A stretch of DNA of 64,000 nucleotides from Dyadobacter psychrotolerans (lineage in GTDB: Bacteria > Bacteroidota > Bacteroidia > Cytophagales > Spirosomataceae), in NCBI RefSeq assembly GCF_004349265.1, contig NZ_SMFL01000008.1:1-64000 (forward strand). Reading direction: 5' to 3'. Positions 52,596 to 61,370 of the stretch are shown here, piece by piece. Each line of letters begins with the position of its first letter. Position 1 is the stretch's first letter. Made by a program: the position numbers and the translations under genes. The notes under the pieces are model-generated. The model ran no database searches. It saw only the letters and a program-made list of their open reading frames with translations, and was not told the origin of the DNA.

Positions 52596-53996
52596 ATGAA
52601 ATACATTTTTAAAGGAATAATACCGCTGCTTTTTATCTGGTTTTTAGCTGCCTGTTCAACAACGGGCGAAATAGAAACCATCAGCATGAGTGCGCCGGAT
52701 CATAATACTTTAAAGGTCCGGATTGATGTAAAAACAAAAAATACACAGGATGTCAGGATAGAATACTGGCAAAAAGGCGATTCGCTTCAGCGGTTTGTTT
52801 CCTTGGTTTCAAAACAAACTAAGGACCATCGTTTGATGTTGACCAATCTTCGTCCTAAAAAAGAATATAATTACCGTATCATTACATCAAAAGACGGTTC
52901 TGAATCGAAGAGTAAAAGCTATACTTTTTCCACACCAGGCTATCCGATGTGGATTCAGGATTTTTTCAAAGTTACCGCTCCTGATTCCAATGTGATTCCC
53001 AAGGTTTTTAAAGAAGGTTATATCCTGATTTCAAGACGGGAAACGCCGGGGATTATTTTTATCCTGGATCAAAAAGGTGAAATCCGCTGGTACCACCAGG
53101 TGAACGGAACGGGCTTTAAAACGGTGCACTTTACACAAAATCAAACATTGCTTTCCATTTTAGGAACTGAGGAATATCCAACCAGCTACGGAAATGAAAT
53201 ACTGGAAGTTTCGATGACCGGAGATACCCTTCTTCATCTAAAAAAGGGTGAAAAGGATTTTAAAGAAACAATACACCACGAAATTATTCTGAACGATAAA
53301 AACCAGATCGTCACATTAAGCGTCCAAAAGAAAATATTTGATCTTAGTAAAATTGGCGGGACAAAACAGGATACCGTTAAAAGTGACGGAATTCTGGTAT
53401 TGGACCGGAAAGGCAAAAAAGTATGGAGCTGGTCGGTGTTTGATGAACTAAACCCGCTTGACGACAAAAAAATCCTGGAAGAGAAAAAAGACTGGATGCA
53501 TGCAAACAGTGTCAGTTTTGATAAAGATGGCAATTACCTGATCTCATTTTACAACAACGGACAGATATGGAAACTGGATGCAAGGTCGGGGAAGGTCATC
53601 TGGAAATTCGGCAGGGGCGGAGATTTTGTTATTCCAAAAGAAGGTATTTTTGATCAGGGACACGCCGTGCATCGCAATGTCAATGGTGAACTGATGCTGT
53701 TCGACAACGGAACAAGCAAACAATTATCCAGGACTCTGGCGTTTAAGCTGGACGAAGCCGGTAAAAAATCAGAACTGACTACCAATATAAATCTTCCTGT
53801 TTCAATTTATACTGCACGCATGGGAAGTGCCTATCAGGTTGATCGTGATGCCATTCTTCAATGCAGTTCCAAAACAAATACCGTTGTACTGACAAACAAG
53901 GCTGGCAGGTTCCTTTGGATGCTCAAGAGTAGCATTATGCCTTACCGGGCGGAGTTTATCAAAAAAGAACAACTTTTGCCGTACATTGTAAACTAA
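52596..53996 (+). CDS. Arylsulfotransferase-like lipoprotein (ASST family)
   Basis: The 466-residue protein has a lipoprotein signal (FLAAC, Cys about 20). An Ig/fibronectin-like N-terminal sandwich (about 25-110) precedes a six-bladed propeller of the aryl-sulfate sulfotransferase type: GIIFILDQKGEIRWYHQ, IHHEIILNDKNQIV, GILVLDRKGKKVWSWS, DWMHANSVSFDKDGNYLIS, GKVIWKFGRGGDF and FDQGHAVHR. The His residues in HHE, HAN and GHA match the family's conserved histidines. PAPS-independent sulfate transfer between phenols is the family activity. It starts with ATG 52596, after the susD terminator, 135 bases before chrA. Its link to the PUL is only by position. Confidence 0.75.
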   Translation: MKYIFKGIIPLLFIWFLAACSTTGEIETISMSAPDHNTLKVRIDVKTKNTQDVRIEYWQKGDSLQRFVSLVSKQTKDHRLMLTNLRPKKEYNYRIITSKDGSESKSKSYTFSTPGYPMWIQDFFKVTAPDSNVIPKVFKEGYILISRRETPGIIFILDQKGEIRWYHQVNGTGFKTVHFTQNQTLLSILGTEEYPTSYGNEILEVSMTGDTLLHLKKGEKDFKETIHHEIILNDKNQIVTLSVQKKIFDLSKIGGTKQDTVKSDGILVLDRKGKKVWSWSVFDELNPLDDKKILEEKKDWMHANSVSFDKDGNYLISFYNNGQIWKLDARSGKVIWKFGRGGDFVIPKEGIFDQGHAVHRNVNGELMLFDNGTSKQLSRTLAFKLDEAGKKSELTTNINLPVSIYTARMGSAYQVDRDAILQCSSKTNTVVLTNKAGRFLWMLKSSIMPYRAEFIKKEQLLPYIVN

Positions 53997-54131
53997 AATT
54001 TATACAGCATCAAAAAAGCGATTGGACTTTGCTGTACTTGTTTTGGCCGGAAAAAAGAAAACGCTGTTGCTTCGCCCGACGTCCATTACTTTTACTTTCC
54101 TGCGGACTGCATACTCAATAAAATTTAAAGA

Positions 54132-55334
54132 ATGAAAGTAACCCTGACCTATCTTTTTTTTACATTCCTGCGAATAGGTGCAACCTCCTGGGGCGGGTTT
54201 ATGGGCGTGATTTCAATGATTCAAAAAAGGGTAGCAGAGAAAGACGGGAAGATTGAAAATGAAACGATTATGGAAGGTATTTCACTGGCTTCAGTTCTTC
54301 CGGGGCCAATGGCAGTGAATGTGGTATCTTTTGTGGGATATAAACTTGGTGGGATCAAAGGCGCCTTTGTCAGTATTATCGCCGTTTTGTTTCCGTCGTT
54401 TGTACTTATGCTGGTACTTTCCCATTTGTATTTTAAATATGGTGATATTCCTGCCATGAACCATTTTTTCAGTGGTGTTCTTCCGGCCGTTGCGGCGGTG
54501 ATCCTCAGCGTGGCTGTGAGTATGGGAGAGAAAAATATTAAAGATTGGCCACAGGGTATCATTGCCATTGCTGCCGCGGCTATCGTTGCTTTTTCAAAAT
54601 CTTATCTGACAACATTAATTGTTTTAATCGTCAGCGGCCTGATTGGTTATTTTTACTACAACCAGAAAAAAACAGCCAAAACCGTTAAGGTAAAAAAGAA
54701 AGATAAAAAGGAAGTAGTGGTGATTGAACAGGCTGGAAAAGGAATTACCTATTCCATTATCCTGATTACGGCGGTTGGCGCATTTGTCTTTTTTTACAAC
54801 GGACAAAATGTTTTGCTTAACCTGCACAGACAAATATTTCTGACTTTTTCCTCGATGAGCTTAACCCAGTTCGGTGGCGGATATGTAATTATCCCAACGA
54901 TGCAGAAAATTATCGTGAACGGGATGAAGTGGTTAACCAACAAAGAATTCGTGGATGCAATTGCTATGGGACAAATTACTCCCGGACCTATTTTCGTCAG
55001 CGCTACTTTTATCGGTTACAAACTTTCCGGATTTTGGGGAGCTTTAAATGCAACGATTTCCATATTTCTTCCCACGGCCATCCTGACGATTGTTTGTACC
55101 CGATTTTTCAATCAAATTAGCAAATCGACTGCTTTGATTGCGGTTTTCAAAGGGCTTCGCCCAGCCATTATCGGCATGATCGTTTCGGCGGCTTATACAA
55201 TCATGGCAAACAATGGTTTTACAATTTTTACCGTGATCATTTTTGTTATTGCCCAGCTTCTGGTGATGAGGTTTAAAGTTGATCCGGTTTATCTCATACC
55301 TGCGGCGGGAGTTGCAGGATTATTGATTTTATAA
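54132..55334 (+). CDS. chrA: CHR-family anion transporter (ChrA, two-domain)
   Basis: The 400-residue membrane protein contains two homologous CHR halves. The first has FLRIGATSWGGFMG and SLASVLPGPMAVNVVSFVGYKLGG. The second has FSSMSLTQFGGGYVIIPTMQ and MGQITPGPIFVSATFIGYKLSGFWGA. They are joined by a Lys-rich cytoplasmic loop (about 180-200). CHR proteins exchange chromate or sulfate-like oxyanions. The next two genes are a PAPS-type sulfotransferase (1 base away) and a PAP phosphatase, which argues for a sulfate-related role rather than chromate resistance. That is an inference. It starts with ATG 54132. Confidence 0.85.
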   Translation: MKVTLTYLFFTFLRIGATSWGGFMGVISMIQKRVAEKDGKIENETIMEGISLASVLPGPMAVNVVSFVGYKLGGIKGAFVSIIAVLFPSFVLMLVLSHLYFKYGDIPAMNHFFSGVLPAVAAVILSVAVSMGEKNIKDWPQGIIAIAAAAIVAFSKSYLTTLIVLIVSGLIGYFYYNQKKTAKTVKVKKKDKKEVVVIEQAGKGITYSIILITAVGAFVFFYNGQNVLLNLHRQIFLTFSSMSLTQFGGGYVIIPTMQKIIVNGMKWLTNKEFVDAIAMGQITPGPIFVSATFIGYKLSGFWGALNATISIFLPTAILTIVCTRFFNQISKSTALIAVFKGLRPAIIGMIVSAAYTIMANNGFTIFTVIIFVIAQLLVMRFKVDPVYLIPAAGVAGLLIL

Positions 55335-55335
55335 A

Positions 55336-56343
55336 ATGGTTTGTATTCAAATGATCGGTACCCAGCGGTCGGGTTCCAACTTGCTGCGCCTGATGTTAAA
55401 TCAGCTTAAAGGAGTTTCTGCACCGCATCCGCCTCACATTCTGGAAAGGTTTATGCCGCTGCTTCCGGCTTATGGAGATTTAAACGTCCCCGGTAATTTG
55501 GCGCAACTGGTTGAGGATGTGTGTCTTTTAGTGGAGTATAATCCTGTTCCCTGGGCGGGAGTTCTTTTGGATCGGAAGGTAATTATTGATAGAGTTACAA
55601 GTCCGACCCTTATTGAAATAACACGTGTCATTTACGAAATAAAGGCAGAAAGTGAAGGTGCCTGCATTTGGATGTGTAAAAGCATGGCCAATATTCGTTA
55701 CGCCGAAGAGCTGGAAAAATATGCAGAAAAACCTTTGTATTTACACTTATTCAGAGATGGAAGAGACGTTGCTTTATCATTTAAGAAGGCGATTGTAGGT
55801 GAAAAACACATTTATCACATTGCCAAACAGTGGAAAACAGAGCAGGAAGCATCAATCAAACTTCGGGAGTTATTAGGTCCTGAGCGGGTCATTCAGGTGA
55901 AATATGAAGATTTGCTTGGCCGGCCGCAAACGGTTCTGGAAGAATTATGCAGTTTTATAGGAGCAGAATATTCCGATGAAGCCATGGAATACCATCAATC
56001 CAGTGAATCCAAAGAAACAGCGAATTCAGGGTTGATGTGGCAGAATGTAGTGAAGCCTGTTTTGTCCGATAATCATAACAAATTTCTGAAAGAACTAAGC
56101 GAAGAAGATATTCTGATTTTTGAGCAGGTTGCCGGAGACACGCTTGAAAAACTGGGATATAAAAAATATTTCCGGAATGAAAACGAACGCAACTTTACCC
56201 CCGAAGAAATAGATACTTTTTCTGAAATTAACCATAAAATGAAACAGGAAGTAAGGCAGCAGCTGAAACCTGAAGATCTGTTAAAGAGAAAAGCGCAGGA
56301 AGAGTTGTTGCGTTCGGTAACCAGCAGGATGTCGGCTCTGTAA
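55336..56343 (+). CDS. PAPS-dependent sulfotransferase
   Basis: The 335-residue cytosolic protein has the 5'-phosphosulfate loop GTQRSGSNLLR (residues 8-18) and the 3'-phosphate motif LFRDGRDVALSF (R140, D141, R143), the signature of the sulfotransferase superfamily. Typical of bacterial members is the following KYEDLLGRP. The acceptor is unknown; sphingolipids or exopolysaccharides are possible in this organism. It starts with ATG 55336, one base after the chrA stop, and is 13 bases before cysQ. The pairing with a PAP phosphatase is functionally coherent because the reaction releases PAP. Confidence 0.85.
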   Translation: MVCIQMIGTQRSGSNLLRLMLNQLKGVSAPHPPHILERFMPLLPAYGDLNVPGNLAQLVEDVCLLVEYNPVPWAGVLLDRKVIIDRVTSPTLIEITRVIYEIKAESEGACIWMCKSMANIRYAEELEKYAEKPLYLHLFRDGRDVALSFKKAIVGEKHIYHIAKQWKTEQEASIKLRELLGPERVIQVKYEDLLGRPQTVLEELCSFIGAEYSDEAMEYHQSSESKETANSGLMWQNVVKPVLSDNHNKFLKELSEEDILIFEQVAGDTLEKLGYKKYFRNENERNFTPEEIDTFSEINHKMKQEVRQQLKPEDLLKRKAQEELLRSVTSRMSAL

Positions 56344-56356
56344 TCAAGCTAAAACA

Positions 56357-57118
56357 ATGATACAAATAGATATAAATGAGCTCTTGTCTATCGCGAGGGA
56401 AGCCGGAGAAGCGATTCTGAAAATTTATAACGATCCTGAAAAATCGGATACCGTTACTTACAAATCGGACGATTCGCCGCTGACACTTGCCGATGAAGCT
56501 TCCAATGAAGTGATCACAAAAAGGTTAAAGGCTTACTTTCCTGAAATACCAATTCTGTCGGAAGAAGGACGTCACATTCCTTACAACGAACGTAAAAACT
56601 GGGATTATTTCTGGTGTGTGGATCCGCTGGACGGGACCAAGGAATTCGTAAAAAGAAATGGCGAGTTTACCGTAAACATCGCTTTGATTTATAACAACGA
56701 ACCTGTTCTGGGTGTGATTTATGTGCCCGTTACAAACATTATGTATTACGGAAGCGACTCTGACGGCGCCTGGAAAATCGATGCAGAAGGAATCAAAACA
56801 CCGCTAAAAACAGATACGAAATCAAGTGATTGGACAGCTGTTGGAAGCCGTACGCACAGTTCTCCCGAGGAGGCAGAAATGCTTGCAAAATTTCCGGTTG
56901 TGAAAAGTGTATCGGTTGGAAGTTCTCTGAAGTTTTGCCTGCTGGCAGAAGGTTTGGCTCATATTTATTTCCGCCAGGGACCAACAATGGAATGGGATAC
57001 CGCCGCCGGGCAGGCCGTTCTAACGCATAGTGGAGGTACAGTAACCAAGCCAAATGGTGAACCGTTTTTGTATAACAAAGAGTCGCTTTTGAATGGGAGT
57101 TTTCTTTGTTTAAGCTGA
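56357..57118 (+). CDS. cysQ: 3'(2'),5'-bisphosphate nucleotidase
   Basis: CysQ hydrolyses 3'-phosphoadenosine 5'-phosphate, the by-product of PAPS-dependent sulfation. The 253-residue protein has the inositol-monophosphatase metal motifs LSEEGRHIPY (Glu69/70) and VDPLDGTKEF (Asp89, Asp92), and the C-terminal MEWDTAAGQAVL with its conserved Asp. It starts with ATG 56357 and is the third gene of the chrA-sulfotransferase operon. It should keep PAP low so that the neighbouring sulfotransferase is not inhibited. Confidence 0.93.
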   Translation: MIQIDINELLSIAREAGEAILKIYNDPEKSDTVTYKSDDSPLTLADEASNEVITKRLKAYFPEIPILSEEGRHIPYNERKNWDYFWCVDPLDGTKEFVKRNGEFTVNIALIYNNEPVLGVIYVPVTNIMYYGSDSDGAWKIDAEGIKTPLKTDTKSSDWTAVGSRTHSSPEEAEMLAKFPVVKSVSVGSSLKFCLLAEGLAHIYFRQGPTMEWDTAAGQAVLTHSGGTVTKPNGEPFLYNKESLLNGSFLCLS

Positions 57119-57125
57119 TTGTTTA

Positions 57126-57161
57126 AACGCGGAGTTTCGGAAGTTCAAAGCAGAGTTTCGC
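57126..57161 (+). repeat. Dispersed GCRGAGTTTCGS repeat, two direct copies
   Basis: AACGCGGAGTTTCGG (57126-57140) and AAAGCAGAGTTTCGC (57147-57161) are near-identical 15-base units just after cysQ. The same unit forms both arms of the inverted repeat at 58731-58790. Confidence 0.55.
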
Positions 57162-57257
57162 TTAATTGGGATTTGCGGTATACTGAGCTTTTTCCAAAGC
57201 ACCTTAAATATGATCAGACAGTAAGTACACCATTAATGTAATATTGTTCCAGGATTT

Positions 57258-58364
57258 TTAGACTAATTTGTCGTATTCAGGTCTATTAGTGAGCCGGTAT
57301 TTAAAACGTAAAAAATAAATTTCGAAAGTATGATAGCTTATTACACTGACAAGCACAACAGCAAATAAAAATAATATGATATAGGCCTTAGAAAATACAT
57401 ATTTATTTTCTAAGTAAACATAAACCCCTCTGTACAAAAGCCAATGATAAATGTAAATGCCATAGGAGTATGTGCCAAAAAATGTGAGAAATTTAAAACT
57501 TAAAATTCGGTTTATGAAAATTCCAACTTGCTTTGTGTCATAGATAAATGCGATAATACTCGCAAATAATAAAGCAAATAAAGTATACCCACCTCTTACA
57601 AAGTATGGATTTCTAAAATAAAGGTTGGGAGAGATGTAACAAATTATTGACAATGATATTATTGTGGTTAAAAAGATAGGTAATGCAATTTTATTCACCA
57701 AATTATTATGTTTGCGTATTAAAATTGCAAGTATAGATCCAGTACTTAAAGCATCCAATCTGGAAAATGTAAATACATAACTAAAGTCACTATTCACATT
57801 GTAATTTCTTATCGATAAGGCTGTTACGATTAGTGCTATAAAGATGCCAAGTGCTTTTGGAGTATCCAGATAAAAAATTATAAATGGACAGACTAGATAA
57901 AACTGCTCCTCAATTGCCAGAGACCAGAAATGATTAAGAAGATCCGTTACTCCCCAACCCTTAAATGAAAATAGTAAATTTGGAGTGAATGTCAGGTAAT
58001 AAACACTATCTTGAATTAATCGTTTGTCAAATACGGGGTTGATATTGTTTATTCCCGGGATTGTTAGGGCCATAAACACTACAAAGAGAGTTAAGTAATA
58101 AAGTGGAAATATTCTTAAAGCTCTTTTAATAAAAAAAAATTTGAAATAGTTTTCTTTTCCTTTTGCGTCAATAAGTATTCCGGTAATTAAAAATCCGGAG
58201 AGAACAAAAAATAAATCTACTCCAACCCATCCTATTTCAGAAATAAAATTTAATGGATAGACATTAATATTTCCGCAGCAATGAAAAGAAAGCACTAACA
58301 ATATCCCGATTCCTCTAATGCCATCCAATGAATTAATGTGTCCTTTTTTGAAATTTATACTCAT
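57258..58364 (-). CDS. Acyltransferase 3 family membrane protein
   Basis: The ~368-residue integral membrane protein has about ten helices and the family start INSLDGIRGIGILLVLSFH (His in the R-x(8-10)-H motif), VGVDLFFVLSGFLITGIL, KRALRIFPLYYL and NHFWSLAIEEQFY. These enzymes O-acetylate (or acylate) surface polysaccharides or lipids. It starts with ATG 58364 at the conserved N-terminus; an upstream GTG is rejected. The gene is clearly more AT-rich than its neighbours, with many AAT/TTA codons, and has no functional link to them, so transfer is likely. Intergenic repeats flank it. Confidence 0.88.
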   Translation of the reverse strand: MSINFKKGHINSLDGIRGIGILLVLSFHCCGNINVYPLNFISEIGWVGVDLFFVLSGFLITGILIDAKGKENYFKFFFIKRALRIFPLYYLTLFVVFMALTIPGINNINPVFDKRLIQDSVYYLTFTPNLLFSFKGWGVTDLLNHFWSLAIEEQFYLVCPFIIFYLDTPKALGIFIALIVTALSIRNYNVNSDFSYVFTFSRLDALSTGSILAILIRKHNNLVNKIALPIFLTTIISLSIICYISPNLYFRNPYFVRGGYTLFALLFASIIAFIYDTKQVGIFINRILSFKFLTFFGTYSYGIYIYHWLLYRGVYVYLENKYVFSKAYIILFLFAVVLVSVISYHTFEIYFLRFKYRLTNRPEYDKLV

Positions 58365-58373
58365 CCAAATCAC

Positions 58374-58730
58374 TAGCTAACTAAATACTCAAAAAAGGTT
58401 GCTGTTAAGAACTGTGTCATTCTAAACCAGCAAATAATAAATTTACAGTCAAGTACAGATTAAAACTGCTGGCATCTTTGATATTTGGATGCTCTGTTTT
58501 TTTTGTTATATTCTAAACCCACATCAGCTAACCTTGTCGGCAGAAAATATACTAAGGCAAAATGTGGAATGCTCCTGAGACATTTGCAAAGCTTCTAATT
58601 GTTTAATAAAAAAGCAAGATAAGAATAATAATACTGATGGTTGTATAGATTTGTTGAAGAGGAAGGAAGTGCAAGGGATTATTTCAGGTAAGCGGTAGAA
58701 TGGTGGATTAGTGAACGCTGAATTATATAA
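58374..58730. other. Gap without recognisable gene
   Basis: AT-rich sequence upstream of the acyltransferase gene. I see no credible reading frame, RNA or strong hairpin. A TAGATTTG box occurs near 58650 on the plus strand but lacks a -33 element and a downstream gene. Confidence 0.5.
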
Positions 58731-58790
58731 GTTTAACGCAGAGTTTCGCTGTTCTATTTAATTGAAAATCAGAGAAACTCCGCGTTAAAC
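58731..58790 (+). repeat. Inverted repeat made of the GTTTAACGCAGAGTTTC unit
   Basis: The left arm GTTTAACGCAGAGTTTCGCTG (58731-58751; 21 bases) matches the complement of the right arm (58770-58790) at all but two positions, with an 18-base loop. The arms contain the 15-base unit also present twice at 57126-57161. It may be a small non-autonomous element. Confidence 0.6.
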
Positions 58791-58817
58791 TCTGTGTAGT
58801 CAGTGGTAAATTAGAGT

Positions 58818-58934
58818 TTATTTTTTCTTTTTATTCCAAAACCAAATTCCGGCGAGTAACGGTAAGCCAATCAAAAGGGTTGTCACTAATTCTTCGATAA
58901 AGTCCTGCCAGTCTATTTCCCGTAGTAGTATCAT
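58818..58934 (-). CDS. 38-residue single-helix membrane peptide
   Basis: The reading frame MILLREIDWQDFIEELVTTL continues into LIGLPLLAGIWFWNKKKK and stops. It has an acidic amphipathic N-terminus, one hydrophobic helix (about residues 17-33) and a tetralysine tail, so the C-terminus would be cytoplasmic. The codon pattern is balanced and the layout is typical of genuine small membrane proteins. It is divergent from the phosphorylase homologue (127 bases apart). It is too short for most gene callers. The function is unknown, and it could be chance. Confidence 0.5.
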   Translation of the reverse strand: MILLREIDWQDFIEELVTTLLIGLPLLAGIWFWNKKKK

Positions 58935-59061
58935 GAATGTTTAGTGTGATTATTATGTGAAGTGAAGATACGTATATTATTAAATTTCAGCGCAATGGCA
59001 TAATTTTATTAGATTAGTTGTTTTGATTTTTCAAACTTTGCTAACGCTAATCCACTGATAG

Positions 59062-60708
59062 ATGCCACAAGCACCATTTTCACTCCCATATAAACATCCC
59101 TTCATCCCGGATAAAAACTACAAAAAGTCAGTCGCGTATTTTTCCATGGAGTTTGCCGTTGACCAGGCACTGAAAATCTATTCAGGCGGTCTGGGATTCC
59201 TGGCTGGTTCACACATGCGCAGCGTGTATGCACTCAAGCAAAACCTGATTGGCATAGGAATGCTTTGGAAAAACGGCTATTACGACCAGGGCCGCAAAGC
59301 CGACGGAAGTATGCAACCTGAATTTCACGAAAAAATTTACCATTATCTGCAGGATACAGGCATCCGATATCAAATCCCGATTCTTGGAAAACAGGTTTGG
59401 GTAGCTGCATATTATCTTCCGCCGGATACTTTTCAATCGGCGCCGTTGTTCCTGCTCACGACAGATACCGATGGTAATGATACCAGCACACGGGCAATCA
59501 GCTATTCACTTTACGATGCTGATGTAACCATGAAAGTGGCCCAATGTATGGTGCTGGGAATTGGCGGTGCCCGTCTTTTGGAAGAATTAAAATATGAGCC
59601 ACAGGTTTATCACTTCAATGAAGCGCATGCTGTTTCTGCTGTTTTTTATTTGTATAAAAAACTAGGCAAGGTGGCGGATGTGAAGAAAAAGGTCGTGTTT
59701 ACTACTCATACGCCGGAAGAGGCAGGAAACGAAAAACATAACATGCAATTTCTGGAAGGACTTGGTTTTTTCTCGGGATTATCACTGGATGTTGTCAGGA
59801 AAATAAGCGGGAATACAGGTGATGTTTTCAACCATTCACTTGCTGCACTGACATTGAGCAGAAAAGCAAACGGAGTTTCAAAACTGCACGGTGAAGTTTC
59901 CCGGAGCATGTGGAAGGCATATCCGAAAATTGCTCCGATCGATCATATTACCAATGCTCAGAACAACACTTACTGGGTAGATAAAACGCTTGAAAAGGCC
60001 CGTCTGACAAAAGACGTTGAAACGATCTCTTCCCGGAAAAAAGAACTGAAGACAGTTTTGTTCAAAACGGTTGCTGACCAGTGCGGGAAATTATTTGATC
60101 CTGACGTGCTGACGATCGTTTGGGCACGCAGGTTTGCTGCGTACAAACGGCCTGACATGCTTGTGTGGGACATAGAGCGTTTGAAAAAGATACTAAGCAA
60201 TACCGATCAGCCGGTGCAGATTATCTGGGCAGGGAAACCATATCCAAAAGATGACGGTGCCATTAATACCTTTAATCATCTCTTTTACCTGAGTCATCAT
60301 TACAATAATATGGCGGTGCTGACAGGTTATGAACTTGCACTTTCGAAACTATTGAAAGACGGCTCGGACGTATGGCTGAACACGCCTGTTGTCACGCGTG
60401 AAGCATCCGGGACGAGTGGTATGACAGCCGCTATGAACGCTTCGCTAAACCTATCAACCTATGATGGCTGGATCTGCGAATTTGCAAAAGACGGTGAAAA
60501 TTCATTTATACTACCTGTTGCGGAAGGAAACGACATCAACAAAACAGATTGCGACAATTTGCTGGATAAACTCGAAAATGAAGTGATTCCAACGTATTAT
60601 GAGAATCATAAAAAGTGGCAGGAAATGGTACTGAATAGTATGAACGACGTCAGTGAAGAATTTAATTCTGATCGTATGGCCAGGGAGTATTATGAGAAAT
60701 TGTATTGA
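59062..60708 (+). CDS. Short alpha-glucan phosphorylase homologue (GT35) lacking the PLP lysine
   Basis: The 548-residue protein is a short-form glycogen/alpha-glucan phosphorylase relative: SVAYFSMEFAVDQALKIYSGGLGFLAGSH, QVYHFNEAHA, VVFTTHTPEEAGNEKH, WARRFAAYKRPDML and IWAGKPYP. It lacks the N-terminal domain of the ~850-residue forms. The cofactor block reads REASGTSGMTAAMN, where active enzymes have Lys at the position of Thr455 (ACA, 60424-60426). Without the lysine no PLP Schiff base can form, so ordinary phosphorolysis is unlikely. The rest is intact and not eroded, so it may have another role. It starts with ATG 59062. Confidence 0.8.
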   Translation: MPQAPFSLPYKHPFIPDKNYKKSVAYFSMEFAVDQALKIYSGGLGFLAGSHMRSVYALKQNLIGIGMLWKNGYYDQGRKADGSMQPEFHEKIYHYLQDTGIRYQIPILGKQVWVAAYYLPPDTFQSAPLFLLTTDTDGNDTSTRAISYSLYDADVTMKVAQCMVLGIGGARLLEELKYEPQVYHFNEAHAVSAVFYLYKKLGKVADVKKKVVFTTHTPEEAGNEKHNMQFLEGLGFFSGLSLDVVRKISGNTGDVFNHSLAALTLSRKANGVSKLHGEVSRSMWKAYPKIAPIDHITNAQNNTYWVDKTLEKARLTKDVETISSRKKELKTVLFKTVADQCGKLFDPDVLTIVWARRFAAYKRPDMLVWDIERLKKILSNTDQPVQIIWAGKPYPKDDGAINTFNHLFYLSHHYNNMAVLTGYELALSKLLKDGSDVWLNTPVVTREASGTSGMTAAMNASLNLSTYDGWICEFAKDGENSFILPVAEGNDINKTDCDNLLDKLENEVIPTYYENHKKWQEMVLNSMNDVSEEFNSDRMAREYYEKLY

Positions 60709-60785
60709 TAAAAATCATGATATTATCAGGCATTTTTAAAGTGCTTGATAATTACTAAATTGCCATTAAAACAATAAGAAGGATT

Positions 60786-61367
60786 ATGAATACGCCCGTT
60801 ACCCTGAAAGTTGGGGATATCATGAGTGAGGATGAGTTTTTCCGGTTTTGCCTGATGAATGATATGCTTGACTTTGAACGGGATAGTAATGGAAATATAA
60901 TATTTATGTCTCCAACAGGAAGTTTTACTGGCAGCTTTAATTCAGATATTTTAATTGAACTGGGTATGTGGCTTCACAGCCAAAAGATTCCAGGAAAACT
61001 GTTTGACTCCTCAGCCGGTTTTACACTTCCTAACGGTGCTGTAAGATCTCCGGATATATTCTGGATTGCCCGGGAGAAGTGGGATGTGCTATCGGCCGAA
61101 GACAAGGAAAGATTTGCTCCGGTTTGTCCTGATTTTATCGTTAAAATTCGTTCCAAGTCCGATGACCTGAAATATCTGAAAAAGAAGATGGACGAGTATA
61201 TGGATAACGGGTGTCAGCTTGGCTGGTTAATCGACAGGTTTGAAGAAAAAGTGTATGTTTATTCTGAAGGTAATGAAATTTCTGAATATGCTGGCTTAGA
61301 TATGCAGCTTTCGGGAGAACCATTATTTCCGGGATTTTTACTGGATCTTTCTGCAATTGAAAAATAA
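60786..61367 (+). CDS. Uma2 (DUF820) family protein, PD-(D/E)xK fold
   Basis: The 193-residue protein belongs to the Uma2/DUF820 group of nuclease-fold proteins, which are often multicopy. It has the family blocks MSPTGSFTGSFNSDIL, FDSSAGFTLPNGAVRSPDIFWI (metal Asp in SPD) and CPDFIVKIRSKSDDLKYLKKKMDEYMDNGC. In most members the strand reads P-D-hhh-E-hhS. Here that Glu is Lys120 (AAA at 61143-61145), which should weaken metal binding. Function is unestablished for the family. It starts with ATG 60786 and is convergent with the rmlD-like gene, 3 bases apart. Confidence 0.75.
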   Translation: MNTPVTLKVGDIMSEDEFFRFCLMNDMLDFERDSNGNIIFMSPTGSFTGSFNSDILIELGMWLHSQKIPGKLFDSSAGFTLPNGAVRSPDIFWIAREKWDVLSAEDKERFAPVCPDFIVKIRSKSDDLKYLKKKMDEYMDNGCQLGWLIDRFEEKVYVYSEGNEISEYAGLDMQLSGEPLFPGFLLDLSAIEK

Positions 61368-61370
61368 TGA

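Noticed and set aside
54132-55334. Chromate resistance as the role of the CHR transporter
   Set aside because: The operon partners deal with PAPS/PAP, so a sulfate role fits better; chromate is not excluded but is not supported by context.
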